Source: Eubacterium_U album | GTDB taxonomy: Bacteria > Bacillota > Clostridia > Lachnospirales > Lachnospiraceae | Length of the DNA stretch: 64,000 nt | NCBI RefSeq assembly: GCF_025336545.1 | Contig: NZ_JAODBU010000011.1 | Span: forward strand, 97,116-161,115 | Direction of reading: 5' to 3' | Shown here: positions 8,373 through 18,100 of the stretch, in pieces | Layout: every line of letters begins with the position of its first letter | Numbering within the stretch: position 1 is the first letter of the stretch | Notes under the pieces: model-generated | Told to the model about the DNA's origin: nothing | Databases searched by the model: none | What the model saw: only the letters and a program-made list of their open reading frames with translations | Translations under genes and position numbers: made by a program

Positions 8373-8413
8373 CAGCCCACAAGAGAATTTCATAATTTTA
8401 ATTCGCCTGTGGA
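8373..8413 (-). terminator. Terminator of the sigma/anti-sigma operon
   Basis: On the minus strand an imperfect stem (GTCCACAGGCGAATT paired with AATTCTCTTGTGGGC) is followed by TGTTTTTATG. It lies ~60 bp past the stop of the gene ending at 8472. Confidence 0.7.
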
Positions 8414-8471
8414 CTTCTTTTGTTTGTTTTTATTTGTCGACATATATTTATTTTTAAATTTATTTTTTTGA

Positions 8472-8870
8472 TTAATTTGCCTTTAGTTCTATATTTACCT
8501 CTCCGCTACTTTCATCAACATTTACCTCAGCATTTATGCCCTCTTTTTCCATTTCGTCTTCATTCATTTCGAGCTCATACTTCTTGTCTTCGCCCTCGTA
8601 AATGTATTTTCCTTTGCCATTTTCTTTAAGTTCTTTTTTATCGCTATTGTTTTCCAAAAATACATGGACATGCTTTGTTATTCCATTTCCGGTTGCCGCA
8701 TAAGACACAACATCTGTCATTGCGAATATAGCAAACATAACTGCTGCAACCGCCACATAACGTATTCTGAATTTCTTTATTTTGTGATTATTCTTTTCCA
8801 TATGTTCCACCTTTCTTAAACACTCGTCTGAAATATTTATTTTGTCAAACATTCCTTTATATTTATTCAT
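8472..8870 (-). CDS. Putative membrane anti-sigma factor
   Basis: This 132-residue protein has a charged cytosolic N-terminus of ~35 residues, one transmembrane helix (YVAVAAVMFAIFAMTDVVSYA) and a charged extracellular tail rich in E and K. It overlaps the upstream ECF sigma gene by 8 bp, so the two are translationally coupled. Single-pass proteins encoded right after an ECF sigma factor typically hold the sigma factor at the membrane until a signal arrives. I see no zinc-binding HxxxCxxC motif. The function is inferred mainly from topology and position. Confidence 0.65.
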   Translation of the reverse strand: MNKYKGMFDKINISDECLRKVEHMEKNNHKIKKFRIRYVAVAAVMFAIFAMTDVVSYAATGNGITKHVHVFLENNSDKKELKENGKGKYIYEGEDKKYELEMNEDEMEKEGINAEVNVDESSGEVNIELKAN

Positions 8871-9351
8871 CTAACCAATCTCCTTTGACCATACTTTTAA
8901 TTTTTGCTCTAGCTCTCATAAGTCTTGTTTGAATTGTAGTCTCTTTTATATTTAATATTTCTGCGATTTCTTTTACTGAATATTCTTCGTAATAATACAA
9001 ATGAACTACTATTCTGTATTTTTCGCCAAGCTTCATTACTGCATCATATAGTTCTGATTCTTCATCATTTTCAAAAGAAAATTCGGCATCTGATTTGGAT
9101 TCTTCCAGCGAAACTATTCTTTTGTGCCAAAATGATGTACACATGTTTTTCGATTCATTTACAGTCACTCTTATAAGCCATCTTTTTGCATGTTCACCAT
9201 CAGCAAATTCGCCTTTATATTGTAAAAGTTTTAAAAATGTATTCTGGACTATGTCTTCGGCATCATATTTGTTTCGGCAATAATTATAAGCAATTTTAAA
9301 TACCATATTTGCATATTCCGATACAAATTCTTTGTACTTTTGCGTTTCCAC
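8863..9351 (-). CDS. ECF-family RNA polymerase sigma factor
   Basis: This 162-residue protein has sigma-70 region 2 (ANMVFKIAYNYCRNKYDAEDIVQNTFLKLL) and region 4 with a helix-turn-helix (YSVKEIAEILNIKETTIQTRLMRARAKIK), joined by a short linker as in ECF sigma factors. The start is GTG at 9351, with GGAGG 6 nt upstream. It directs polymerase to a small regulon, probably including its own operon. A perfect 12-bp palindrome GAAAGATCTTTC at 9373-9384 lies just upstream of the ribosome site and may be an operator. Its partner is the downstream anti-sigma gene. Confidence 0.9.
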   Translation of the reverse strand: METQKYKEFVSEYANMVFKIAYNYCRNKYDAEDIVQNTFLKLLQYKGEFADGEHAKRWLIRVTVNESKNMCTSFWHKRIVSLEESKSDAEFSFENDEESELYDAVMKLGEKYRIVVHLYYYEEYSVKEIAEILNIKETTIQTRLMRARAKIKSMVKGDWLDE

Positions 9352-9627
9352 TGCTTTCCTCCTTGTTGCTTTGAAAGATCTTTCTAATAATATAACAATT
9401 CAGGAAAGAATAATATCACATTTTTTTTGCCGGGTTGTGGCCTGCCTGTTTATCATGTTTCCCGGGCTTGTTTTATTCTCTAACTTGTATTATGTCATTT
9501 TTTTATTACTCATTTGGGAATTTTCAAAAGAGAAATTTCAAGCCTGCTTTTATTTTACATACCGTTAAAGCAACAAATTCCCCCTTTATTTCTAATCTAC
9601 ATAATCCGCGACCAGACTTTAACATAT

Positions 9628-9667
9628 AAAAAGGATGAAATCCCATAACAAAGATTCCATCCTTTTT
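9628..9667 (-). terminator. Intrinsic terminator downstream of prfC
   Basis: AAAAAGGATG-AAATC pairs with GATTCCATCCTTTTT around a short loop, with A and T tracts on both sides. It can work in both directions; it ends the prfC transcript after the tandem repeats. Confidence 0.7.
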
Positions 9668-9690
9668 ATATTTTCTTTAATTCGGTTTTA

Positions 9691-9818
9691 TTAAATTACA
9701 AGTTTTCCAAAACCAGTTTCCTTAACTCATTTATAAATTAAATTACAAGTTTTCAGAACCGGTTTCCTTAACTCATTTATAAATTAAATTACAAGTTTCC
9801 AAAACCGGTTTTCCAATC
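9691..9818. repeat. 47-bp direct tandem repeat, ~2.7 copies
   Basis: Units starting at 9691, 9738 and 9784 share the pattern TTAAATTACAAG followed by TTTCC-AAACC-GGTTT and then CCTTAACTCATTTATAAA in the first two. The third unit contains the palindrome AAAACCGGTTTT. The repeat sits in the 3' untranslated region of prfC. The role is unknown. Confidence 0.85.
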
Positions 9819-9821
9819 AAT

Positions 9822-11417
9822 CTAATTCTTCTTAAATTCTGTAAGCTCGATTCCTTCGTTTCTTTCTAATAAAAGTCTTATTGACCATTCATTTGTAAAT
9901 AAAATCAAAGGATTTCCTTTCATGTCCTTAACTTTCTTAGTATCACTTGGGCATTTTATGCTGTTTAAATCTGTAGCCGGGTCTTTTACCCATCTTATAT
10001 GACCATATGGCAATGGTTCAAGTCTTACATCACAGCTATATTCATTTTCCATTCTGTATTTTAACACATCAAACTGAAGTGTTCCTACAACACCCACGAT
10101 AATTTCAGACATTTCAAGATTATAATCCTGGAAAATCTGTATAGCACCTTCCTGAGCAATCTGTGTTACACCTTTCATAAATTGCTTACGCTTCATAGAA
10201 TCAAGTGCTACAAGTCGGCAGAAATGTTCTGGTGCAAATGTAGGTATTCCTTCGTAAGTGAATTTTTTGCCCGGAGTGCAAATTGTATCGCCAATAGAGA
10301 AAATTCCGGGATCAAATACACCAATTACATCTCCTGCATAAGCCTCATCAATTACTTTTCTATCCTGTGCCATAATCTGCTGCGGTCTTGATAATTTCAT
10401 TTTCTTTCCACTTTGTACATGGAACACATCTTTTGTGGCATCAAATTTGCCCGAACATACTCTCATAAATGCAATTCTATCATGATGTGCCTTATTCATA
10501 TTTGCCTGAATTTTAAATACAAATCCCGAAAATGGTTCTGTTATAGGATCTATTAGTCCTATATCTGACATTCTTGGAAGTGGTGATTCTGTCATTTTTA
10601 AGAAATGTTCCAAAAATGTTTCTATACCAAATGTAGTTAAAGCTGAACCGAAGAATACCGGAGATAATTCACCTTTATCAACTAAATCCTGATCAAATGG
10701 TTCACTTGCTCCGTCTAACAATTCTACATCATCCATAAGCTGGTCATATAATTCATCTCCAACCTCGCTCTTAAAGGCTTCATCTTCTAAATCATAAGTT
10801 GTCTCCGCTGCGCTTTTTGCGCCACCAACAGATACTGCCTGAAACATTGATATTTTCTTTGTATCTCTGTCATAAACGCCTTTAAATCTCTTACCTGAAC
10901 CGATTGGCCAGTTTATAGGACAAGTCTTTATTCCTAAGACATTTTCAATTTCTTCTAAAAGTTCATATGGATCCCTTGCTTCCAAATCCATCTTATTGAT
11001 AAACGTGAAAATTGGAATATGTCTCATTACACAAACTTTGAAAAGTTTGATTGTCTGTGCTTCAACACCCTTTGATGCATCAATTACCATTACTGCGGAA
11101 TCTGCTGCCATCAATGTTCTGTATGTGTCTTCCGAGAAATCCTGATGTCCCGGAGTATCCAAAATATTGATACAATATCCTTCATAATTAAACTGCAATG
11201 CTGATGAAGTAACTGAAATTCCTCTTTCCTTTTCAATTCCCATCCAGTCAGAAACCGCATATTTTGAATTTGCCTTTCCCTTTACTGAACCAGCTGTATT
11301 TATTGCTCCTCCGTATAACAGGAATTTTTCTGTTAATGTAGTCTTACCTGCATCAGGATGAGAAATAATTGCAAATGTTCTTCGATTTTCTATTTCTTTT
11401 TTCAAATTTTCGTCCAT
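9822..11417 (-). CDS. prfC: Peptide chain release factor 3
   Basis: I choose the ATG at 11417 (MDENLKKEIE), which has GGAG 6 nt upstream; a TTG four codons earlier is also open. This gives 531 residues, the normal RF3 length. The GTPase motifs are intact: G1 SHPDAGKTTL, G3 DTPGHQDF and G4 NKMD. The RF3-type insert GGAINTAGSVKGK follows G1. RF3 is the GTPase that removes RF1/RF2 from the ribosome after termination. It is a single-gene unit with its own terminator at 9628-9667. Confidence 0.96.
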   Translation of the reverse strand: MDENLKKEIENRRTFAIISHPDAGKTTLTEKFLLYGGAINTAGSVKGKANSKYAVSDWMGIEKERGISVTSSALQFNYEGYCINILDTPGHQDFSEDTYRTLMAADSAVMVIDASKGVEAQTIKLFKVCVMRHIPIFTFINKMDLEARDPYELLEEIENVLGIKTCPINWPIGSGKRFKGVYDRDTKKISMFQAVSVGGAKSAAETTYDLEDEAFKSEVGDELYDQLMDDVELLDGASEPFDQDLVDKGELSPVFFGSALTTFGIETFLEHFLKMTESPLPRMSDIGLIDPITEPFSGFVFKIQANMNKAHHDRIAFMRVCSGKFDATKDVFHVQSGKKMKLSRPQQIMAQDRKVIDEAYAGDVIGVFDPGIFSIGDTICTPGKKFTYEGIPTFAPEHFCRLVALDSMKRKQFMKGVTQIAQEGAIQIFQDYNLEMSEIIVGVVGTLQFDVLKYRMENEYSCDVRLEPLPYGHIRWVKDPATDLNSIKCPSDTKKVKDMKGNPLILFTNEWSIRLLLERNEGIELTEFKKN

Positions 11418-11450
11418 TTTATTCTCCAAATGTTTATTTTAACTAAATTG

Positions 11451-11478
11451 TGCCGACATCATTATATGTTGTCGTGGC
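11451..11478 (-). other. Hairpin between the helicase gene and prfC
   Basis: TGCCGACA pairs with TGTC-GT-GGCA (a 2-nt bulge) around an AT loop, in the 158-bp gap downstream of the helicase stop. No U-tract follows, so it is not a clear intrinsic terminator. The adjoining GC-richer patch to 11530 differs in composition from its surroundings. Confidence 0.4.
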
Positions 11479-11575
11479 AAACTTCCCCGACTTTGATGCC
11501 TACGGATGGTTCCGTGCCAAGCACTCTCACAATTATATACAATTATTTTCTTTTCCACAAGACAACCTGCGTAAT

Positions 11576-13765
11576 TTACTCAATCAGCGAATGTTCCATC
11601 ATAAACTTTAATTTGCATTTTGTTACTCTTCCATCGAACTCGATTTCAAGCAAATCACCGGATATTTTAAGTACTTTACCTAAACCATACTTCTTATGCA
11701 TAACTGTTCCTGTCAAATAAATTTCTTCTATTTTATCGGCATATTCAGACTCCGTAATTTTTTTGCGTTTCGTTTCCGTTTTCTGATAAGAAGTTGGTTT
11801 AGTTAAATCTATGCTATTTTTATAAGACGATGATTTTGACATACTTCGGGTTGACAATCTACCTGGTATTCCATATATATCACTAGAATTTGCACTATTT
11901 TTATTTTCGATTCCAAGCAACTCATTTGTAAATGTAGAACCGTCGTCAAATTCAAATATGCAAAGTTCATTTTTTGCCCTGGTTACACCTACGTAATAAA
12001 GTCTTCTTTCTTCTTCATACTCTTTTGCCTCTTCGCCTTTTGCTTTGCATGTTTCATAATTTGCTATAACATTTTCAGGAAAAATTCCATCAACTGCATC
12101 CATTATGTATACTTTGTCATACTCTAAACCTTTGCTTGAATGAATTGTTGATAAAATAAATTTGCATCCATTATCGTAAGGCTTTTCTTTTATAAGCATC
12201 GCAAGTTCATCTAATCTGTTTATTAAAGCTAATGCAGACGGCTCATTATATGCGATTGCCTGAATTATACTTAATTTGCTATCCTTTATATTTGACCTGT
12301 CTAAATATTCCTTATATCCCATAGAATGTATAATTCTATAAATTGCCTTGCCACCACTTTCTTCAAGCATTCTTTTCAAATGTGTCTGCATCGATTTTAC
12401 ACTTTTACGTGTACCCGCGGGAACATCTCCATAATCAATGGCTGCATCCAAAATTGTAATTCCTCTTTCCTGACTTATTTTACATACTTGTGTTGCCACG
12501 GCTTTACTCATATAAGTATTTATCTTGTAAAACATTTGCATAAAAATTTCTGTATTCGTTGGCTCCATTGCAAATCTGATAATATTTTTTATGTCCATCA
12601 CAACCCTATGCGAGAAAAAAGTCAGGTCAGCATTTTTAATTCTATATGCAATTCCTTTTCTTTCTAACAAATCAACCACCGGAATAATGCTCTCATTATC
12701 CCTGTAAAGCACCGCTGTCTCTACATCTGTATTTTCAGCTACTTTTGCCAGATAACTATATTGTGCACGTCGGTTTTTCAAATGAATTTTCTGTATTTCA
12801 GTCCCTGATTCTCTAAATGCTTTCATATGTTTTTCATGTCTGAATTTATTTTTCTGTATAAATTTATCCGCAGCATAAACTATTTTTGCATTTGACCTGA
12901 AATTTTCTTCCATTAACAATACATTTGCGTCCTTATAATTTTTTTCAAATGAAAGAAGTGCCTCAGGGTAGGCTGCCCTAAACCCATAAATACTTTGGTC
13001 TTCGTCTCCTACCATAAATACTTTTTTATATTTACTTGCAAGTAAGGCGATAATCTGATGCTGAATTTTAGAGGTATCCTGTGCCTCATCCACACAAATA
13101 TATTTATACATTTCCTGAAAATATTCTAAAATCTGTGGCGATACTTTTAGCATAGTCAGGGCATACACCATTTGGTCATCATAATCCATAAGTGATTGCT
13201 TTTTCATTTCATCACAATATGCGCTATAAATTTTTAAAAGTGGTATGTCCTGTTCGTTACCAGCTTTATCTATCTCTTCTTTTGAAAGTTGCATATTTTT
13301 TATATACGTAATTAATGTGCTTATGTTTTTCAAATCGCTTTCTGTCGGATATTGATGAACCAGTTCTGTGTAAATTGCAGACAAAAGCTTTGTTTTATAT
13401 CCCTCATCAGTCAACAAATCAAATGCTTTTTTCCCAACACATATTTCACAATATCCTATTATTTTTGCACATATTCCGTTTATGGTTCTAAACTCAAGTC
13501 TTGCAGCAAGTTCGTCTCCAAATATAGATGCAAATCTTTTTCGCATATCATTTGTTGCAGCCACAGTATATGTAACTGTTAGGATTTCTTCCGGACGAAT
13601 TCCTAAGCAGTAAATCATATATCCTAATCTGGTAACCAAAGCCGTGGTTTTTCCGCTTCCCGGCACAGCTAAAAGCAGTGTAGGTTTTTCAACGCTCTGC
13701 ACTGCTTCTAACTGTTGTTTATTTAATTTTACATTGAATTTGGTAATAAATTCCTGTAATGTCAT
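11576..13765 (-). CDS. UvrD/PcrA-family superfamily 1 DNA helicase
   Basis: This 729-residue protein has all SF1A motifs in order: Walker A LAVPGSGKTTALVTRL near residue 32, DEAQD at ~225, GDEDQSIYGFRAA at ~253, TIHSSKGLEYDKVYIMDA at ~565 and RRLYYVGVTRAKNEL at ~607. The C-terminus ends in a small beta domain (GTVMHKKYGLGKVLKI) like the Tudor domain by which PcrA contacts RNA polymerase. It is an ATP-driven 3'-5' translocase for DNA repair or for resolving transcription-replication conflicts. The start has a GGAGAGG ribosome site. It is divergent from the methyltransferase gene. Confidence 0.92.
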   Translation of the reverse strand: MTLQEFITKFNVKLNKQQLEAVQSVEKPTLLLAVPGSGKTTALVTRLGYMIYCLGIRPEEILTVTYTVAATNDMRKRFASIFGDELAARLEFRTINGICAKIIGYCEICVGKKAFDLLTDEGYKTKLLSAIYTELVHQYPTESDLKNISTLITYIKNMQLSKEEIDKAGNEQDIPLLKIYSAYCDEMKKQSLMDYDDQMVYALTMLKVSPQILEYFQEMYKYICVDEAQDTSKIQHQIIALLASKYKKVFMVGDEDQSIYGFRAAYPEALLSFEKNYKDANVLLMEENFRSNAKIVYAADKFIQKNKFRHEKHMKAFRESGTEIQKIHLKNRRAQYSYLAKVAENTDVETAVLYRDNESIIPVVDLLERKGIAYRIKNADLTFFSHRVVMDIKNIIRFAMEPTNTEIFMQMFYKINTYMSKAVATQVCKISQERGITILDAAIDYGDVPAGTRKSVKSMQTHLKRMLEESGGKAIYRIIHSMGYKEYLDRSNIKDSKLSIIQAIAYNEPSALALINRLDELAMLIKEKPYDNGCKFILSTIHSSKGLEYDKVYIMDAVDGIFPENVIANYETCKAKGEEAKEYEEERRLYYVGVTRAKNELCIFEFDDGSTFTNELLGIENKNSANSSDIYGIPGRLSTRSMSKSSSYKNSIDLTKPTSYQKTETKRKKITESEYADKIEEIYLTGTVMHKKYGLGKVLKISGDLLEIEFDGRVTKCKLKFMMEHSLIE

Positions 13766-13942
13766 AATTTTTTTCCTCTCCCCATTTTCATCATTAGTTC
13801 CTCTACAATCTCACTATTCACTATATCAAAAATAAAGATAAAATTGTATACTTGTAAAAATAAAAATAACAAAATATTTTTTAATAAGTTATAATTATTC
13901 TATTATCAATCAATTTTTTTCTTAGAAGTGGGGTGAATTAAA

Positions 13943-14695
13943 ATGGAATCAAAATTTCAAAAAAATATCAACAAATTATCCGATTCTTCTGACAATACCG
14001 CTAATAATGGAGACTTTATCAAGCGTGATTACGACCGTTCAATAAACATGTGGAATGATGTTTATTCTAATTGTAAAATTGTAGATTTAAAGGGAAAATC
14101 ATTATCTGTTGAGCCTATGTTTGATATTTGCCTTGATATATTTGCAAGCAAATGCAAAAACATATTAGATTTTGGTTGTGGAACAGGAGATATTCTTTTT
14201 CAGTGCTATGAATTTGGAAATACAGATTCAGGACTAGGAGTGGATTTATCTGAAACAGGAATTGAATTTGCTAAAAAATTTGCTTCCGTAAACAATTATC
14301 ACAATCTTGATTTCCAAATTGGCGATATTTCTTTTTTTGATAATTATAATAGTAATAGTTTTGATGGTATTATTTTATCTAACGTTTTAGATGTTATGCC
14401 TAAGGATGTTGCTTTAAAGACTTTTAGACGGCTTACGGATTTGCTTGTTCCTTCAGGACTTATGTTCGTTAAACTCAATCCATATTATGAGAAATCTGAT
14501 ATGAAGGCATGGGGATTCACTCAGATAAAGGATAATCTTTTCGAGGAGAATGGCGTTCTTAGATATCGTGAATTAGATACCGCTTCCTGGAAACAAAGTT
14601 TTGAAAAACATTATGAAATTATTCGTTATCTTGAATTTCCTTATCCGTGGCAGGATGGTATGAACCGCTTGTTTTTACTTCAGAAAAAATTGTAA
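13943..14695 (+). CDS. Class I SAM-dependent methyltransferase
   Basis: The 250-residue protein carries motif I (ILDFGCGTGDILFQCYE) near residue 73, the SAM-ribose acidic loop GLGVDLSE, and a motif IV-like SNVLDVMP. This is a Rossmann-fold methyltransferase of the Methyltransf_11/25 type. The substrate cannot be told from the sequence; the family methylates small molecules, quinones, tRNA or proteins. The first ~35 residues are polar and asparagine-rich. It is the only plus-strand gene in the first 25 kb and is transcribed divergently from the helicase. TATAAT around 13890 may serve as its -10. Confidence 0.85.
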   Translation: MESKFQKNINKLSDSSDNTANNGDFIKRDYDRSINMWNDVYSNCKIVDLKGKSLSVEPMFDICLDIFASKCKNILDFGCGTGDILFQCYEFGNTDSGLGVDLSETGIEFAKKFASVNNYHNLDFQIGDISFFDNYNSNSFDGIILSNVLDVMPKDVALKTFRRLTDLLVPSGLMFVKLNPYYEKSDMKAWGFTQIKDNLFEENGVLRYRELDTASWKQSFEKHYEIIRYLEFPYPWQDGMNRLFLLQKKL

Positions 14696-14737
14696 ATATT
14701 GTAATAATTATTTTAAATAACGGAGTAGTTTGCCCAT

Positions 14738-14968
14738 CTACATTGGGCAACTTCTTCCATTATCTTTTTCCATATCGCCTTTAACATATCTTGCATTAAA
14801 TTCCATATTGATATCTCTTATTTCTCTCTTTCCATCAATGTAATCATTATACATTTCAGCAAGTCCGGCCATACATCCGTCACAGTTAGCCTCTATGTTT
14901 CCAAGCGACTCCTCAACTATCTTTTTTCTTTCTTCTCTTGTTGTATCTTTTATTAAATATCCTGACAT
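14738..14968 (-). CDS. Small conserved protein of unknown function
   Basis: This 76-residue protein begins MSGYLIKDTTREERKKIVEE, with a good GGAG ribosome site. It contains CDGC in the middle (EANCDGCMAGLAEMYNDYIDG) and another cysteine near the end. I recall similar short proteins with this N-terminus in Clostridia, but no function. The paired cysteines could bind metal. It is convergent with the methyltransferase gene; a 7-bp inverted repeat (14730-14736 and 14744-14750) lies over its stop codon. Confidence 0.75.
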   Translation of the reverse strand: MSGYLIKDTTREERKKIVEESLGNIEANCDGCMAGLAEMYNDYIDGKREIRDINMEFNARYVKGDMEKDNGRSCPM

Positions 14969-15103
14969 GATTTCTCTCCTAATATTATGTTATTTACGCT
15001 GTTCTATTTTTTATGTAATTATAATCTAATTTGCTTTTTCCCTTAATAATATGATATTTGCCCTCTCTTTAATCGACGGCTATTCGTTGCAAATTTCACT
15101 TTA

Positions 15104-15133
15104 AAAGAGAGCCAGATAAATCTGACCCTCTTT
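15104..15133 (-). terminator. Terminator of the giant lectin-domain gene
   Basis: The inverted repeat AAAGAGGGTCAGAT / ATCTGGCTCTCTTT (two mismatches, 2-nt loop) is followed by a short T-rich stretch on the minus strand. It starts 13 bp past the stop codon of the 15146-20548 gene. Confidence 0.75.
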
Positions 15134-15145
15134 CTAGATTATACA

Positions 15146-18100
15146 TTATTTACTTACTTTTACAACCTTTTTGCTGCTCCATTTTCCTGCTACTTTCTTT
15201 CCGTTCACCACTTTGTATGCACGAATCTGAACAAAGTATTTTCCAGGTTTCAATTTTTTAAGAACAGTTTTTGCATTATTCTTTGTAATAGTTTTAATTT
15301 TTGCTTTTTTCATCTTTTTGTTAACTGAATATCTAATCTGATATCCTGTAACAGCTTTCTGTTTTCTCCATTTAATGATAACACTCTTTTTCTTATTAAC
15401 CTTTGTTGTCACCTTCTTAACTTTGCCCGGTTTTGTAACAGAGTTATCATTGTCTGTTTTGTTTGTTGTATCAGAATTGCTTACATTTGTTGTTCCGGAA
15501 TTATTTGTACCTCCCGGTGTTGTATCTGCCGGAGTTGTTCCGGAATTATTTACAACTGTAATTTCTTTTGCAACTTCACCTTCATATAATGTATTAAATG
15601 TTACTATAACCTCATATGTTCCTGCGTCCTTAATTTCAGTAACCGCAGCACCTGTAGTTTTATTTTTAAATGTAACTGTATAATACTGGTCTGATACAAT
15701 TTCACCGGCTGCATCAGTAACTGTTACTGTTGGTAATGCAATTGAATTTCCAGTGTATTCATATTTTTCATTTGAAATATTAACACTATCAATTCTGCTT
15801 ATTGCAATTTTTTTACTGTCACCACAATAACACTTAAATTCCCTGTAACCGTCAGCTTCTAATGTTGCTTTAATAATATTTGCTTCGCTATCATAGTTAT
15901 GTACATGTTTTTCTTCTGAGTTAGTTACGTTTATTTCTTCATCAGAATTTACAAGACTATTCTTATCTGCTGCAATATTTCTAGTATCAATTTTTCCTGA
16001 ATTGTATAATTTATCATACGTTGATTTTCCTTCATCATATGCACAAATTCCTCCGGCATATTCGTATGCATTTATATCGCCATTATTAATTAATTCAGAA
16101 CCATTTACACCATATACATATGCTAATATTCCTCCGCCATATCTGTCAGATAAAATATTTCCATTATTTATACAATTGTTAATATCAAAGTAATATCCAT
16201 AATCAACTATTCCGGCTGCACTTTCTGCTGATATATCTCCGTTATTTTTACAATTACTAATTTTTATTTTGTTGTGATTCTGTGCATTATTTATATATTC
16301 ACAGATTCCTGCTGCGCTATCATCTCCATCAATATTTCCATTGTTTTCACAACTTGTTATTTCTAACTTTCCATTGGCTTCACAAATAATTCCGGCTACT
16401 GTACCACCTTTGACATATCCTTCATTTACACAATTACTTATTATTAGTTTCCCCGGTGAATCAAAATTACCTTTATATTTAGAACAGATTCCGGATGCAT
16501 AATGATCATAGTAACTATTTGCTTCTATTCTTCCCTTATTTATGCAACCTGATATCTCAGTTGTCCCCGGAATAAGTTCTCCCTGAACATCAATTACTAT
16601 TCCGCTTGCTATATTATAGCCATTAATACTACCATTATTTATACAGTTCTTAATTGTGCTTGAATATACATTGACTGCAATTCCTGCTGCCATGCCATTT
16701 TGCATAGATAATTTTCCATTGTTCACACAATCTTCTACAATAGTATTTTCAGTTATTATATATGCAATTCCTGCTGCTGTTCCACCTGATCCCGTACCTG
16801 TAACATTAGCATTATTTGTGCAACCGATAAATTTACAATTATCCGCAAAACAAACCATTGCTGATAAACAGTCATTAAGGTTATTAAGATTTTTGTTACC
16901 ACTAACACTACAGTTTCTAAAAACTGAATTTTTTGCTCCAATTGCTATGTCTGCAGCCATTCCACTTGTAAAGTTTTCATTTACATATTTAATATTAATG
17001 TTCTTTATTTCACTAGAATAAACAAAATTAAATAATGGTCTGTTTTCTCCTCTTTGGTTGATTCCTGATATCGAATGGCCATTACCATCAAAAATAATAT
17101 TTACTGCATTCACATTTCCTATAAGATCATCTTCATCCTCATAGTTTTCAGGGAATGTAATGTCACTCATAAGTTTTCCATTAATACCACTGTAAATATT
17201 TTTCAAATATAATATCAGGTCTTCAAATGTAGTAATTTCAAAATATCCGTCTTTTTGTTGTTTTACGAATTCTTCTTCTGCACCACATTCCTCGCAAACA
17301 CCATCTTTAAATGAATGACCTAATTTGTTTATTACTTTGCCTTTTTCTATTGTTTCTTTACAAATTGGGCAGTATACATCGCCGGTATAACCATCCTTTT
17401 CACATGTTGCCTTGACCATATTATAATCATATATAAAATATTGATTTCTGCTTCCTTCCGGATAATCATGATATGCTTTTATAATTTTATTTGTAGGCTG
17501 ATTTTCACTTTCTTCTCCACAATATATACACTTGTAATCTCCAAGATATCCGTCTGTTGTACATGTTGCTTCTATGCTACCTACAAATTCATATTTATGT
17601 GAACCATATCCTGCATTAGTATCTATTTCAGTTTTCTTAGCATTGCAATACCTACATCTGTAATAAGTCTTTGCATATTCATTACACGTTGCATCTTTTC
17701 TGTTATATTCATAATAAGAATGTTCACTGTGAGGTTCTATGGTTACTCCTTCTTCTACTGTTTCTCCACAATCATCACAGATAATATCTCCGGTATAACC
17801 TCCTTCTTCACAACTATTAATTGTTTTATTTTCTACATGAATATTATAATGTGCACAACCAACAGTTATGGTAAATTCGCCATATTCATACTCATCATTA
17901 TAGCCATAAGGTACAACTACAAAATAATATTTTTCACCCTTAGTAAGCTCGTATTCAACCTGTGGAGCTCCATTGTTTCCACCATCATCATCAGAGTCAA
18001 GAGCATTATTAAATCGTATTTTGTATTCGTCTTCATCAAAGAATTTATCAAGCTCATTTCTTATCATTTCATCACTATAATTCTCTGAATCAAATAAGAA

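Larger units (their letters stand above)
9352..9821. other. Intergenic region between the sigma gene and prfC
   Basis: This 470-bp gap holds the sigma-operon promoter area (palindrome at 9373-9384), a terminator at 9628-9667 and a 47-bp tandem repeat at 9691-9818. The open frames on the plus strand here have no ribosome site and unnatural composition, so I do not call them genes. Confidence 0.6.

Noticed and set aside
9332..9629. Plus-strand frames next to the sigma factor gene
   Set aside because: Hydrophobic low-complexity translation, no ribosome site, overlapping the sigma promoter region.
11358..11720. 120-codon plus-strand frame between prfC and the helicase
   Set aside because: It overlaps two real genes on the other strand and has no ribosome site.
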